From Heliocidaris tuberculata (lineage: Eukaryota > Echinodermata > Echinoidea > Camarodonta > Echinometridae), in assembly GCA_025618425.1 (NCBI GenBank), contig CM046838.1:20792838-20856837 (forward strand): DNA of 64,000 nt. The letters are read 5' to 3'. The position numbers and the translations under genes were made by a program. A model generated the notes under the pieces. It worked only from the letters and a program-made list of their open reading frames with translations. It searched no databases and was not told the origin of the DNA. Position 1 is the stretch's first letter; each line of letters begins with the position of its first letter. Shown here one piece after another: positions 1-11,046 of the stretch.

Positions 1-761
1 ACGATCGACCTTAGTTTGCAGGCGCAATAACCCCGTTTGTCGAATCATATTACAGTGGTCTGAATTTTAAGACTAGAAGAGAAGAATGGGGATAATGTCA
101 TAATATACTGTAGCTGCTCCAACCCTGAATTGACACAGCAAGTTGAAATTTGTGTTAGACTTCACTCAAGCCCGCACTCAAGACCCACTTGTGGATTAAA
201 GTGTGTCATATGGGGTCTGTGCCTGCAGACTAACTTGACCTCGCCTCGTGTTTACGTAACGATAGACTGTAGATCTATACGGTCCAGATCCGGGGTTCAG
301 GGGTTCAGATGTTCAATGACGTAATATCGCTTGTTTATACGTGCTATGTACCACAACACATAAGCGTGTTTTTTTCCGTAGTGAACCCCCGAGTGAACCT
401 TCTTAGTTTATCTATATTCTTTGGCTGCAGTCGGGTTCGAGTCCCTCGCTTTATCGGCGGTACACCTTCGCTATCGCAGGATCTCGGGAGCAGTTTTCAA
501 GGCTCGCGCGACGAAAGGGCCTAGGGCACGAGACCAGGTCGAGCGACCACTGCCTCCGCCACGCTCCCGGCCACATGCGAACGGATATGTTTCATAACGG
601 GGGTCTTCAGAGCGGGGCTGAGCGGCTCCTGAGCGGAACTGAGTATCTAGAGAACAGAAATCGGGGTCTGAAAAAGGGGGTCATCAAAGCGACACGTCCC
701 CGTACCACCAATATACGTGAGTGCCCCCCCCCCCCCCCCCCCGGGGAAAAAGGTACTGTAT
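1..761. other. Intergenic, no gene recognised
   Basis: No open frame here looks like a protein family. The stretch holds ordinary sequence and a poly-C run near 723-742. A short match to a tRNA T-arm near 430-446 is not backed by a cloverleaf. Confidence 0.6.
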
Positions 762-946
762 TTCCGAACGTGTGAAACCTAGATCTATGGGAAAAAGACA
801 CAACCTTTGTTTCAATAGTGTGGTTTTCATACGCGTAATCCCACGTCCACGCATATGAAAACCCATTTTAGGCGCTTAACTGTACACGTTCGGTAATACA
901 ATCTGTTCGGAATTACAATCCTTGACTATATTATAGGCATGGAGTG
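762..946 (+). repeat. Dispersed repeat family R1, partial copy
   Basis: This segment is nearly identical to 58257-58421 and 58638-58800. It shares the block that starts TTTCCGAACGTGTGAAACC, an internal CATACGCGTAATCCCACG, and the end CAATCCTTGACTATA. Only the right half of the R1 unit is present. A left-half copy in the opposite orientation lies at 1850-1985, beyond the hAT-like insertion, so this locus is rearranged. Confidence 0.85.
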
Positions 947-959
947 TATAACTATACTA

Positions 960-1006
960 TAGCTCTGTGGCCAGTACCACTACCAGATTGATAAGCCACA
1001 GAGCTC
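960..1006. repeat. Short hairpin
   Basis: The arms AGCTCTGTGGC and GCCACAGAGCT are perfect inverted repeats around a loop of about 23 nt. The hairpin lies just outside the target-site duplication of the next element. Confidence 0.7.
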
Positions 1007-1015
1007 GTAATAAGC

Positions 1016-1835
1016 CAGGGCTGCCAACCTTGAGTGAGAGTTTAGAGTGAGACATTGCGAGGGAGTGAAGCGAACGAGGGGTGGAAGGGGGGGGGGTGTC
1101 CCCCCTTCCGCGGTAGGGAGCTTTGACAATTTTACATTTTGAATGGTGCAATCTGGTGCATACTTTAGTCATGATTTCAACACGTACAGTCATAGCCAAA
1201 GCAGCATTAATATTAATTTACTATTAAAATTGAATTGAATAAGTAATAAATAGGTTACATTGTTCTTAAAAAGACTTAATGCCACATGTAGTTTACTGAC
1301 CATGAAAAATTACAAAGTTCCAGATTTGTTACTGTATGATTTTTAATACGAATTTCAAGAGTTAAACTTCAATTAAAGATCCTGCTGTCCGGCCGTAGAG
1401 GGATGTGCTGGCTATTACGTTGGTGTACGATCGACAGCAAACTCTGCTGAGCCACGTATGCAGCGCGGCCGGGCTGGGACCCCGGGCGGGCTGCCGCGCC
1501 AAAGCCATGTCAGTCCAGCCATCTAGTTACACTCATCATAGTCGTCACACGTATACATACACGCAGTATAACCAATCGTAATCCAATCCAATCCAATCTT
1601 TGCGCACTACCGAAAATGATTTTCATTGGTTAAGCTTTGCTTTGTGCCCACGGGAAAATCTCGAAAGGCCTTGGGCATATTGAATATTTGGAATATCAGA
1701 GATTTTGGAGTTTTTTTTTGTTGTTACTTTATATTTTGGGGGTTCAGCTTGAGAATTTGTTTATCAGAGTGAGACAGTCAGAATTGGGTGAATTGCGTGA
1801 GTCTCACGCTCAATGCGTGAGAGTTGGCAGCCCTG
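1016..1835. mobile_element. Non-autonomous hAT-like element, 820 bp
   Basis: The ends are perfect 13-bp terminal inverted repeats, CAGGGCTGCCAAC on the left and its complement on the right. They are flanked by AATAAGC at 1009-1015 and 1836-1842, a 7-bp target duplication that may be a decayed 8-mer. A CAG-starting terminus with a target duplication of about 8 bp is typical of the hAT superfamily. The interior has no transposase frame but contains a GC-rich block near 1385-1510. It sits between two R1 fragments. Confidence 0.82.
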
Positions 1836-1849
1836 AATAAGCTAGGTTC

Positions 1850-1985
1850 ACTCAGAAGGAAATATCATATTAAATCTACATGTACATTGTCTTTTTCAAA
1901 TTCCAAGCCGACAGTTTATATTCATTGGATATTTTGGCTTAATGCTATGGTTGATTTTCTGAAAAGTGTTCGGTAATAGGATCCA
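1850..1985 (-). repeat. R1 repeat, partial inverted copy
   Basis: In reverse complement this matches the left half of the R1 unit at 58070-58215: CTTTTCAGAAAATCAAC, the run into AAAAAGACAA, and GTGAACC. It is more diverged than the 58-kb copies. Confidence 0.7.
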
Positions 1986-2802
1986 CCTCCATTCATGTGC
2001 ATGTTCCTTGCAGTGTGTATCCTGCCCTGATCCTGCCATAGACTAGTTGCACGCCTTCATTGCGCATCAAGGAAACTCGGGCGGTGGAAGACGGCCGTTG
2101 TGACCGTGAAGCCCTGTAGTACTACTGTAGCGCAGGTGAGCGGAAACCGGGCAGTCTTCGGTACGTGGCGCTGGCATCAACATCGCGCGATGCGGCGTAC
2201 GCGTGCATCATCCAAACTTTAACTCAAGTTAACCAATTTCTTTCTCAACAGGTTCAGTTTTAAATTAAAACGTTTAATTCAACAATGGTAACAAACAACA
2301 TATTATAAACGTCTAGAAATTAATAACCACATTCTACGTCAAACGGTTACTGCATTCGACAAAAAAGTAAACATAACAAAGGTCTACGTACCTCGATTGT
2401 CCCAAACTTGACAAAGACCAAATTTTATCGCACGTGCACGATCATCAACAACGAGCTGAGCGCGAGTACGACGTATCGAGTACGAGGCAGGGATATCGAT
2501 TGAGCAGCTCAGTGCATTCAGTCGAGTCGTCCAGTCGAGTCTAGTCCATAGCAGGGTCTAGTCTAGTCTAGCCGGCCGAGTCGTCCGTCCATGCATATGC
2601 ACAGAACTCGAGTTATCGATCTCCCATGGGTCGAGTGCACGATTGAAAGCCCTCCTTCGGAAGGCATACTGGTCGGGATACTGGTACGGTATGATCGAAT
2701 CTCTTTGAATGAAATTTTGGGGACGAGAGGGGCACAAACACAACACCCCCCCCACACACACACACACACATTTAAAACCCATGTAGAATAAGCCTACCTA
2801 AA

Positions 2803-2839
<37 letters not shown>

Positions 2840-5114
2840 CAATTAATTGTTTTCTTGTGAACCGGCCGTTTTAAATTTTAAACCCCCGTGGCAGCGGCAC
2901 GGGGGAAAAAAAAATCATGACAAACCCTTCCCTTCTTTAATTATGCACCCCTCCCCATAGCCCCAGCCCCCTCACGAGAGTTTGTGATAAAGTTTCTGGC
3001 AATGTAAAAACCTTTTCTTTTCGGACAGAATTTCGGTAAATTCAATTTCCTTTTTTCTTCTTCTTCTTCTTCTTTCTTGTTTCTTGTTTCTTTTTCTTCA
3101 TTTCTGGGGGGGGGGGGTATGGTTAAGGGCAATTCTAAGCAAAACAGGACAAGAACCCCCAAATTTCAAATCTGTCTGATCATATCAAATTTGGTGTCAA
3201 ATAAAATATTAATCGTAAATATATAACCAAATTTTTATAATCTAAAGTTTTAAAGATATCTCCACACTTATGAATACTGAAAATGTGCATATATAAATGA
3301 TTCACATTATCTTTAAATCAATAATTGATACCAATTCTGATAAACTGTAAAAGAAGAGTATAAAGGTCATACTAATATGACATGTTTGCTGAAATACACT
3401 TGATACACAAATTTTAAGTAACATAGTAACCAAGAATAGCATTAGTTTCTGTTCTGCATAATCTCTCATACTTCAGTAACCTTCAGTGTGGCCAGCGAAA
3501 AAAAATACTATTCTGCTTGGGAAGAGCGAAAATTCTGCTAAATCGAAAATTTTACTGCTAAATCAAAATTTTACCCAAACATTCTCTGACAAGCAAAAAA
3601 AAAAAAAAAAAAAGGGGGGGGGGGGTCACCAGCATTTTTGGGGCGTATTTTTACTTAAAGATTCCCTGACAAGCAAAAAAAAAAAAAAAAAAAAAAAGAA
3701 AGAAAAAAGGTCATCACATATTTTGGGGTTGTCTTTGTAGTTCCAAATTGTCTGACAAGGTTATCAGTTCTAAAAAGAGGGGGGGGGGGGGACAATGTAC
3801 GCTTTTCTTTCAAAAGCGGGAGGGGGGCCAAGGGCCGGAAGTACCCCTATAAAACCCGCCACTGCATGCCCTGCCACATCCTTCCTAGCTCTCACTCTGC
3901 CAATAGTCTTGTTCCTGTGTACTTCATCTAATAGTGAAACCGGTGCTACAACCCGCCCCCCCCCCCATATATCATGATACGCAATAACTGTCAATGGTTG
4001 GATTCAAGCTAGACTACTAGCTGTTTAATCAATAGTATAAAAAGAGGAAAATAAAAATACCTGAAATTCAACTGATATACTTGATTTTCGGGGGGGAAAT
4101 GCCAAAATTTTCCCTACCCTTTGAGGGGGGTCACCCCCTCCCACACCTTCCCCTGTTCTGGCGCCCCGCGCCCTCTCTCCCTCATAAGGTCCATCTCATG
4201 TAATGTCTGCACCCCCCCCCCCCATTAAAATCCCATAGTTACGGGCCCGAGGGCTGTGTTTATTCTAACATTCTCACGTATGCACGAATGCGTGTTTTTG
4301 AAAAAAAAGAAAAGATAAGTAGATGAAAATATGAAAGAAATTGAATGAACAAAAATTTGAAAGAAGTTACTATCGCTAGAATGTATCGGCTTTGGTACAT
4401 CTATCGCCTAGCCAGGCGATTAAGTAGGGCCTAACATGAATGTTATTGTACGAAACACACGTGTCTTCTAAATGTTTGATTTTAAAATTAGGTTTGATGG
4501 ATTTGTGGATTATTAATTTTATGCTCTGAAAACGTGCTTTCTTTGATTCAGAATTTGGTTGTAAGACACAATTGCTCCTGAGACAACTTGCTTCAAGGTA
4601 CTTTCTCAAACTAACCAAATTCCTAACCTATCTGGACCCAACACTCAATCGCAACCCTATAAGGTCAAATAAAATTAATTCCAGTGCATCTTTCCTTTCT
4701 TTCCTCTCCTAAAGTGCATAGAGACATGCAATTTTGCTTATGTGTAATGCGCTATATAAAAATGTTTGATTATTATTCCTAGTTTCTGAGTTCCCCTCCT
4801 CCTATCATTTCAGGCTGCCTCAATTTTTATTTTTTTTAATTTTTTTTTTAACATGTTTATTTATATATTTATTTATTTATTTATTTATTTATTCATTATT
4901 ATTATTTATTTTTTTGGGGGGCGTTATTTTATATTTTTAATCTGAAATGAAATAAATAAAGAGTATCAGGACATGATCTAGACGATAAGAAAACAAAAAG
5001 CATGAATAAAATGCTATTTCCACTTGTTTTGAGCTACATGTATACAAAATAATGATTTTTACAAAACAAATAATGTGTTGAAATATTGGCCCAATTGCAT
5101 TTTTATGATATTAA
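1986..5114. other. Intergenic, simple repeats only
   Basis: No gene was recognised. The stretch contains a CpG-rich patch near 2030-2210 and a CACGTG E-box near 2433. It also has (AC)n near 2752-2770, poly-A at about 2807-2834, poly-A/poly-G tracts at 3595-3625 and 3676-3700, and a TTTA-rich tract at 4855-4905. The phrase GACAAGCAAAAA repeats near 3590 and 3670, as in the small hAT-like element at 59722-59941, so a degraded relative is present. Confidence 0.6.
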
Positions 5115-5122
5115 ATAACATG

Positions 5123-6681
5123 TTGAGGCGGCGAACTCGGGGGCAGGGGGCACAGTGCCCCCACTTTTTTAAATACCCAGAACGTGTCCTTTTTATTTCT
5201 AAAAAAATGCCCCCTTTCTTTCTGATAGGTGCCTTTTTTACAATTGAAATTGCTCCTTCATCTTTTAAATAAGTGTCTTTCCCTCTTCTGATAAGTGCCT
5301 ATTTTTCTCCTTCTGATAAGTGCCCCTTTTCAAATCTGATAATTGCTTTTTTATCTATCTATTAAGTGCCCTTTGCTCCTTCTGATAAGTGCAATTCCAC
5401 TTCGGATAGGTGCCCTTTTTTTCTAATAGTGCCGTTTTCCCCTTCGGATAAGTGCTCCTTTTCAAATCTAATAATTGCCCATTTTTCTCTCTAATATGTG
5501 CACTTTTTTCCTTTGATAAGTGATTTTTACCTCTAATAAGTGCCCATTTTCCCTTTCTGATAAGTGTCTCTTTTAAAATCTGATAAGTGTCCCCTCTTTA
5601 CTTCTGATAAGTGCCCCCTTTTACTATCCAATATGTACCCTATTCCTCTTCTCATAAGTACCCATTTTCACCTCTTATAAGTGCCCCTTTCCACCTCTGA
5701 TAAGCGTCCTTTCCTCTTCTAATAAGTGCACCCATTTACCTATATTCCGAAGAATCGTTGCAGCTTTATGTAGTAACATGTACTGTACCCATACTACAAC
5801 TCAATTTTGTAGAGGCTTTTGTAGAGGCTTGATAAAATCTGAGCTGCCTGGCTCTACATGCTATCATTGTATCTCATATGGTGTAAAAATGAAGCCCAGG
5901 GGGAAAAAATGCACTTCAAAATCATCATGTGCTTCACAAAATGCCATACTCATTTCCCTCATAAACTGCATTGTTAGACTAAAGCGTAGGCCTACTCCTG
6001 TACGGTTTCGTAAATATGGCAGTATTCAGTCATATCTTAATAACAACATTGTATCTTTTAAGACTTTCTTATGACTGGCTTTTTATTCGTCCTTCTGAAC
6101 ATCATTATATAAGAGAGAGATCAAAATTCAACAATTTGTTAAATCAAGCCTCCACAAAGTTACCGATTCCCTTTAAGGCAGCAGAGCTGGAGGCAAGAGG
6201 GGAACAATGCCCATCCCCTCCCCCGCCATTTCTCATTCCGCTTGCTCGAATGTGCCCATAATTTACACCAAGTAAGGGCAATATTTTCTGAAAATTTCCC
6301 CATAACTCGCTTGCTATGCTCGCTCGCTCTTATAGTATAAGCCTATTTAATGAAATCGAGCAGATTGCATAATAATATTGATATCAATGTAATCCTAAAA
6401 AAAACAAAAACAAAATAAAACAAAACGACAGGCTTAATGTACGAATTAAAAGATCATTCGACATTTTCCCCAAATAAATTTGCTGTTGTAATTTTCATTA
6501 CATCGCTGTAAATAATGCACAATCCAAGAACTTCAGCATTAGAAAAAGTCTTGGAATTTTTTTGCTAGCTCGCTCGCTTCCCCGCTCGCACATGAGACAT
6601 TACACACAATTGCTATTTCAAGGAGCTGTTGGTGCCCCCCCCCCTTCCTCTTTGAAAGACGCTCCGCCTCCCCTAATCCTA
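5123..6681. mobile_element. hAT-like element, GATAAGTGCCCC family, copy 1
   Basis: ATAACATG occurs at 5115-5122 and 6682-6689, directly outside the proposed ends. The left half (about 5160-5745) is an array of degenerate units of about 20 bp with core TGATAAGTGCCCCTTTT. The right half (about 6175-6680) aligns with 61125-61777, sharing GAGCTGGAGGCAA, the phrase CTCGAATGTGCCCA and the end CTTTGAAAGACGCTCCGCC. The termini are eroded compared with copy 2, so the boundary call is weaker. No transposase is present. Confidence 0.72.
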
Positions 6682-6689
6682 ATAACATG

Positions 6690-8197
6690 GAACCTATGGC
6701 TTAGACTGAATGGTGACGCTGCAGCTTATATGCAAATAAGGCAAATCCGCGAGTGCTACCTTTCCGTCTATAAGTTTTAATTTGTCTATGCATGGAACCC
6801 TCTCTTCCTCATTTTCCAAAAAAAAATTGGAAGAGAAACTAGGAATCAATTTTATTTGTAACCTACTTTATACTTTGTTATGACGAAATAAAGCTCATAG
6901 ACCTAGCGGAGCATCCAGAATTTAGGGACTTCCCCGACAAATTCCCGAAAACATTACGTCATTTGACGTACGTGAATGCGGCGGCGCTCACGCGCGCCGG
7001 AGCGGCCATATCATGCATACTCGACTCTCGATCTCTGCTACATGTATCTGCTCTACCAGCGCAGCGCCGTACGTACCAGCTCAGCATGTACCAGCTCTGT
7101 GCTGTGTAGTTTATGTATATACGTATACGTACGTGCTGTACGTATTAAAGGTAGAAGATAGTTTTGGGAAGCTCTCAAAAACTTTTCGTGAGATTTCTTT
7201 GATTTTACTTAATAAATAGCAGGGTACTAACATAAATAAGATGCTGTGAAGTTTTTTCCTCCTCAAGTGAAATATTTATCGAATGAGAGGTGAAAAGTAA
7301 TAAAAATCCCTGGCCCAAAAAAGAGGGGATGTAAATTCAAACAACGGCCACACACATTACGCACATGGGGATTGCTGTGTGTTATAGAATACGCTACACA
7401 CAGTGCGAAGCGCTGGGTTTATTGTGCGGGGAACCTTCGGGTGGATATGGTCTTAGCGTGAGGCAGTGAAAAGCCGTTACCAAGCGTTTCTTACAGATAT
7501 TTACACTAAAATTTGTTGGAAATCGTGAATGGAATGTTAAATAATCTCGGACATGTGTCTTATGATAAAAGGAGAATAGTATGTGACTATGTTAAATAAG
7601 TTTCTTGCCAGCCTTGTTTTTGCTACCGAAACTGTCTGTGAGCTTTAAAGGTAGCTAGCTATAGCGTATCAAAACAAAACAATTTTTGAGATGGCCTTGG
7701 AAGTGTGGTGTTGATGTTTGGCTCAAGTTTGGAATAGCAGCTAAAGCTGCAGTTAACCGCGCGCTACTGCTAGTGACATATCTTCCCAAGTCTATTGTGA
7801 GTACAAAAACTTTTCCCAGCCTGCAATCCAGCTAACAGTAAACACTACAGTTAATACTAGACCTAATCTATTTTAACCTCGCATAATTAAGCATGACAAG
7901 TGTGTGTGATCTGTGAGTGGCTTACAGTGGAAGTACTTATATATAAACTGATTCAGCTCAGCGGACCCAGTTTCAAGGCTGATCGAGTCACGTCTTTCGG
8001 ATGGTGACGATAAAGCCAAAGGTGGGTAAATAATCATATCTGATTGGTACACATCTGTAAAAAAAAAACCCAATTACACACACACACACACACACACACA
8101 TACACATAGGTCTAATACCCTCTCTGTGTGGAGAGAGGAAATCTGCATTTGGTTTATTGTTGCTGGCAATAATACAGCAGCAGAGGGCAGCCCTTAT
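6690..8197. other. Intergenic with one CpG-rich patch
   Basis: No gene was recognised. A GC-rich patch lies at about 6955-7010. Otherwise the stretch is AT-rich, with a (CA)n tract at about 8075-8102. Confidence 0.6.
6950..7015. promoter_or_regulatory. Possible CpG-rich promoter with CRE-like site
   Basis: A short stretch dense in CpG follows ACGTCATTTGACGT, which resembles two facing CREB/ATF half-sites. It stands out from the AT-rich surroundings. It could be a promoter for the plus-strand coiled-coil gene, whose non-coding first exon is not located, but nothing in the sequence connects the two. Confidence 0.25.
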
Positions 8198-9685
8198 GTG
8201 TTTCATAGAGATCCTATAATAGACACTAGAACATGCACTACACATAGCGCGCGCATCGCTGCTGTGCCGAATTGAACAGGCCGCGCGCCATCTTAATCTG
8301 GGCAAAAAATCTGCATCCTGCCCGGATTACCCATAGGCGCTATTTACGGGTGCGACTTTCCTGTACTATTTTCCTCGGTTTTTTTCACTATATGCAACTT
8401 AAAACTCACACAAGTATTGTTATGTTATAAATATATTTTCTGCTTGTCTTTTACTTTAATGTAGTAATTTGTAATCTAATTATTTCTTCCTTTATGCGCT
8501 GTTTATTGCCATTTTTCACACGAAGATGACCATGGTATAGGCCACTTATCCAATGAACAAGGTATAGGCCATGTAGGACAAAGAGTAATGTTCAGTGGCC
8601 TATTTCTAGGAACCGTCTTTCATCATCATGGTCGCAGAAAGATATGTCTGAAATCAATCAGTCGTGCATGGATTCAGAGAGATAAAGGTGGGTGGGGAGA
8701 GAGGAATTAAAATGAAGAGAGATAATAAGAGAGAGAAGGGCGATGGATTTAAGCATATATAATATAAAAAGACTGATCACATTTTGTGCAACTTTTTATA
8801 ATTAATAAAGATTTAAAAGTGAACCAAAAAATAAGATTTAAAAAAATCTTAATATATCTCGTGCAGTTGACAACCGAACTGGATTACTGGTCTTTCAATA
8901 TCCTTGACTTTTTCGTAGGACAATGGTTGCATAATTTAGATTACTCCTCCGTGACTTAATTCAGTTCATGTATTAGATTCCTGTTATATCCAAGAGATTT
9001 TAAATACTTGTAAATGGCAAATCGATGAATGCCTCTCGCATCAATTTGATGCAATCTTTGCCTCTTTTATACAACTCTCTCCCTTATTTTTCTGTCACTC
9101 TCTCTCTCTCTCTCTTGCTTCTTTATTTCTCCTGTCTTTTCTCTCCAGGTATGTCCCCCTCTCCCCAGCTCTCTCTCTCTCTTATTCTCTTTCTCTTTCT
9201 GTCTCCCTCTTGTTTTTCCCTTTGGCTCTTTCTTGTCCTCTTTATTTCTCTCTTTTTTCTCTCTCTCTCCCTCTCTCTCTCCATCCATTTTCCTTTTTTT
9301 CTCACAGTAGGGTAAATAATTATTAAGCATTGCTATAAGCTTATACTCTTGTTACATTTACATACCTAATAATCAGATAATATTGCTGGAAATTGTCGCA
9401 ATACATTGATATTGTGATTTTCAATACTTTGTTATAAGTGTGGGCTTTTATTGATGCTCTGGTAAATGCAGTATGCATGTATTTGTCTACACTCGTGTAT
9501 AAATATACCCAAAACGTTGCAGATTCACTTGAAATTAAACCATGGCAATCAATACTATTGGATTTTAACCACCCCCCTCTCTCTCTTTCTCTCTGACCTT
9601 CCTCCCCTCTTTCACTATACCTCAATTTCCTTACGCTTACCATTTTCCTTAATAACCTCTCCTACCACTCTCTACCTTCTTTATA

Positions 9686-9717
<32 letters not shown>

Positions 9718-10188
9718 CCCGTCTCTATCTATCTTGGTTTCTCTTTGGACATATCTTTCTGTGACCACGATGATGAAGGGCGGTTCTTAGAAATAAGCCA
9801 CTGAACATTTTTAATTTTTGGCCTACCATGATCATCTTTGTGTGAAAAATGGCAATAATTACTATTATACAGCGCATGTACTAAGAATTAATAAGTAGAT
9901 AACAAATAAATAGATGAGAAAAAGAAAAGCAAAAGATATTAAAACATAACAATGTTTGGCCCTGTGAGTTTTAGTTTGCATAGAGCTGTACAAACCGAGA
10001 AATATAGTACAGAAAAGTGATTTCTCTAACTCTATCCCATAGCGTTATGCGTTACGCCTATGGGTAATCCTGGCAGGGAGCGGAGTTTTTGCCCGGATTA
10101 AGATGGCGCACGGCCTGTTCAATTCCGCACAGCAATCTGAGGGAGTACGCCCTCTAGTGTCTATTATAGGATCTCGATGATGTGTTTT
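8198..10188. mobile_element. Fold-back element with inverted arms of about 450 bp
   Basis: The segment 8198-8652 is the reverse complement of about 9747-10188. The arms share GATCCTATAATAGACACTAG, GCGCCATCTTAATC, GGATTACCCATAGGCG and the inner block ending in the ATATCTTTC/GAAAGATAT pair. The right arm lacks about 50 bp found at 8530-8585. The 1.1 kb spacer holds CT-rich microsatellites at 9097-9295 and 9570-9720. No transposase is visible. Fold-back transposons have this shape, but no target duplication was confirmed. Confidence 0.8.
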
Positions 10189-10415
10189 CACCATGACCAT
10201 ATTGGTTTGGGAGGACAAGGTAATATATAACCTTGCTCATTGGATAAGTGATCAGGCTCACTATTGCATTTAAATTTAATATGCTTACCTCTTGGTCAAA
10301 CTCTTAGTAATGAACTGTTACATCCACCTGTTACAAGTCATTGTATTTGAATAGAGTGCAGAATACATATAGTGTGATGCTAGGTTGGGCAAGCCAAAAT
10401 GTTTGTCCAACCTAA

Positions 10416-10535
10416 CAACGCCTTTACAGAGGGTCGTCGTTCTTACCAAGAACTATGAGGGACTGGAATGGCCTTCCAGAGGATGTAGTGGCTGCTTCAA
10501 CTCTTGACACATTTGTGTCAGGGGTCAGCAAGTAA
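10416..10535 (+). pseudogene. C-terminal remnant of a non-LTR retrotransposon reverse transcriptase
   Basis: A 39-codon frame ending at TAA 10533-10535 reads SSFLPRTMRDWNGLPEDVV followed by AASTLDTFVSG. This matches the conserved tail (FxPRTxRxWNxLP ... ASSLxxF) of jockey/CR1-type reverse transcriptases. An in-frame stop lies directly upstream, so only the 3' tip of a 5'-truncated copy remains. A purine-rich stretch and a GACAAGACAAGAC microsatellite follow at 10569-10695, as is usual at the 3' end of such elements. Confidence 0.82.
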
Positions 10536-11046
10536 ACAACACAACAGCCATCAAGCATCTTTTTAGAAGAAGAAAAAAAAAGGATTTAGCAGTACGGTAG
10601 GACAATGCAGGACAGGACAAGTTTTGGTCTACATCCTTATTGCCATAATAATCAACATTTTGAGCGTGGGCGTCTACGGCAAGACAAGACAAGACACATG
10701 CAATTCACATTCTGACTATTGAAAAAGAATAGGTTTTTACAGGTGAATGTGTATAACTTTGAATACATTACGGAAATGGCCTATTTCACATCCATGATCC
10801 AATGATTCATATTATTTTTGCAGGAAGTCAATCAATTTCAGATACAAAAGAAGCACATGTTTTCTACTTCTCAAAGTGGGCGTGGCTTACAACCCAAGAA
10901 ATATTGCCGGGTATGCCAAATTAAATATTCAGAAGAATCTTTAAGTCTTAAAACCATGAATACATGTAGATTACAAAAACATCTTCTGTTAACATTAAGA
11001 TCATTAGTAATTATATCGAACTGTCTCCATACCAGACGGGACACCT
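10536..11046. other. Intergenic, retrotransposon 3' flank
   Basis: This holds the non-coding tail of the dead retrotransposon, including a GACAAGACAAGAC run near 10679-10695. No gene is recognised in the rest. Confidence 0.5.

Noticed and set aside
430..446. tRNA T-arm-like GGGTTCGAGTCCC
   Set aside because: No acceptor, D or anticodon arm could be placed around it.
5160..5745. CRISPR-like array of repeats near 20 bp
   Set aside because: The units are directly adjacent and degenerate, with no unique spacers, and sit inside a eukaryotic hAT-like element.
9025..9804. Leu/Ser-rich frames on both strands
   Set aside because: They are translations of CT-rich microsatellites in the fold-back spacer.
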